From CANIGN01 sp964538275 (GTDB taxonomy: Bacteria; Bdellovibrionota; UBA2428), in assembly GCA_964538275.1 (NCBI GenBank), contig CAZIFW010000106.1, positions 1 to 6,156 of the forward strand: a stretch of DNA of 6,156 nucleotides. The letters run 5' to 3'. Positions 5,340-6,156 of the stretch are shown piece by piece (the first letter of the stretch is position 1; every line of letters begins with the position of its first letter). Under the pieces are notes generated by a model. The model searched no databases, was not told the DNA's origin, and worked only from the letters and a program-made list of their open reading frames with translations. A program made the position numbers and the translations under genes.

Positions 5340-6156
5340 GCTGGGTTGGTATACAGATTTAGACGCTCCGTGTCAATAACATTCGCCATTGCAATCCTTC
5401 GTTTTTTCAACACTTTATCTATGACCGCAGCGGCTGCTCGGGCATCTGCCTGGCTGTGCGAAGCCATTACCTGCAATCGATATCGAGTCGCACCTAAAGG
5501 CACCACAGGATATTCCAAAATCATTGCAGCCATTTGATTCTCTGAAGTTTCTTTGTGAGCTAAACGTGCTTTAGCTTCATTGCCAATCAATACCGGAACT
5601 ATAGCACAAGGATTTCCTAAAACTTTGTGCCCACGTTCCTGAAGTTCACTTCGCAAAGTATTGACTGCGCTAAAAAGTTTTTCTCTTAACGTATCTCCAA
5701 GTTTACTTTGAACAATCTTTGCGGCCTCAAGAGCAACAGATGTGCTCAAGGGAGAAAGTGCGTTCGAAAACATAAAGGGAGTGCTGTACATTTTCATGTA
5801 CGTCACAAGATCCTCACTGTCGGATGCGACAAATCCACCGTTAGTGGCAAAGGTTTTAGAAAAACTTCCCATAACAACATCTGCTTTGCCGTAAAAGTTT
5901 TGTGCGCCCAGAGCTCCTTGTCCCATGGGTCCCATGGCTCCTAAATCATGAGCAACATCTACTAAAAGTGTAGCTTCAAACTCGTGGGCAAGCTCTTGAA
6001 ACCTTTTTAAATCAGGCGAGTCTGCATCCATGGAAAAAACTCCTTCAGTAATTAAAAGGATTCCGCCGCGTTTATCTTTTTTTCTAATCCCCTCTAAGGT
6101 GTAGCGAGCTGCATTGACATCCAAATGAGAAAAACGATGCACATTGCTTGTAGCTG
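5336..6156 (-). CDS. PLP-dependent alpha-oxoamine synthase family enzyme, C-terminal part (BioF/KBL/SPT-like)
   Basis: This belongs to fold-type I PLP enzymes that condense an amino acid with an acyl-CoA or acyl carrier thioester, releasing CO2. The frame is open to the window edge, so about 120-140 N-terminal residues are missing. Numbering from the internal GTG at 6142, landmarks are ITEGVFSMDAD (31-41), DVAHDLGAMGPMGQG (62-76; D62 contacts the PLP nitrogen and H65 is equally conserved) and SFSKTFATNGGFVAS (93-107), with K96 the Schiff-base lysine. TRYRLQVMASHSQAD near the C-terminus matches the family's arginine-containing substrate segment. The FSK context and GGF are closest to serine palmitoyltransferases, whereas BioF and KBL usually have LGK. 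The usual DEAH is DVAH here. About 170 residues follow the lysine against about 148 in E. coli BioF, so there is a short C-terminal extension. It overlaps the lipoprotein gene by 4 bp. The exact substrate is unresolved. Confidence 0.9.
   Translation of the reverse strand, partial: ATSNVHRFSHLDVNAARYTLEGIRKKDKRGGILLITEGVFSMDADSPDLKRFQELAHEFEATLLVDVAHDLGAMGPMGQGALGAQNFYGKADVVMGSFSKTFATNGGFVASDSEDLVTYMKMYSTPFMFSNALSPLSTSVALEAAKIVQSKLGDTLREKLFSAVNTLRSELQERGHKVLGNPCAIVPVLIGNEAKARLAHKETSENQMAAMILEYPVVPLGATRYRLQVMASHSQADARAAAAVIDKVLKKRRIAMANVIDTERLNLYTNPA

Noticed and set aside
5346..5944. Plus-strand open frames at 5346-5537 and 5708-5944
   Set aside because: They are antisense to conserved oxoamine synthase sequence, including the PLP lysine region, with no independent support.
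6140..6142. GTG at 6142 as the true start of the oxoamine synthase
   Set aside because: The frame stays open to the window edge, and homologues have about 120-140 more residues, including part of the substrate site, upstream of this point.

Overview
This AT-rich, gene-dense window looks like chromosomal DNA of a Gram-negative (diderm) bacterium. Two genes encode lipobox lipoproteins and one encodes a Sec-exported protein, alongside two bacterial-type tRNA synthetases. Weak Shine-Dalgarno sites and several proteins with no recognisable family suggest a poorly characterised lineage. A bdellovibrio-like or other deltaproteobacterial-type organism is possible, but nothing here proves it. No mobile element, tRNA, rRNA or CRISPR array was seen.

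Layout. (1) 1-531, minus: the N-terminal 177 codons of histidyl-tRNA synthetase (hisS), cut by the window edge. (2) 532-584: a 53-bp divergent gap holding a near-symmetric -10-like element. (3) 585-2375, plus: complete aspartyl-tRNA synthetase (aspS); its anticodon-domain residues predict a non-discriminating enzyme that also charges tRNA-Asn. (4) 2388-3125, minus: a lipoprotein convergent with aspS, probably a beta-sandwich. (5) 3126-3335: a 210-bp divergent spacer with three perfect palindromes, one shaped like a Rho-independent terminator although no plus-strand gene precedes it. (6) 3336-4640, plus: a secreted 434-aa protein of unknown function. (7) 4647-5339, minus: a second lipoprotein of unknown function. 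(8) 5336-6156, minus: the C-terminal two thirds of a PLP-dependent alpha-oxoamine synthase, which overlaps gene 7 by 4 bp.

How the parts fit. The two synthetase genes form a divergent translation module sharing one short promoter region. The oxoamine synthase and the downstream lipoprotein are almost certainly one transcription unit with translational coupling, so the lipoprotein may act in envelope or lipid metabolism linked to the enzyme's product; that link is inference. The lipoprotein at 2388-3125 and the secreted protein at 3336-4640 are divergent and may share regulation through the palindromic spacer. No clear new multi-gene system is visible. The best leads are the predicted dual-specificity AspRS, the palindromic spacer and the oxoamine synthase-lipoprotein pair.
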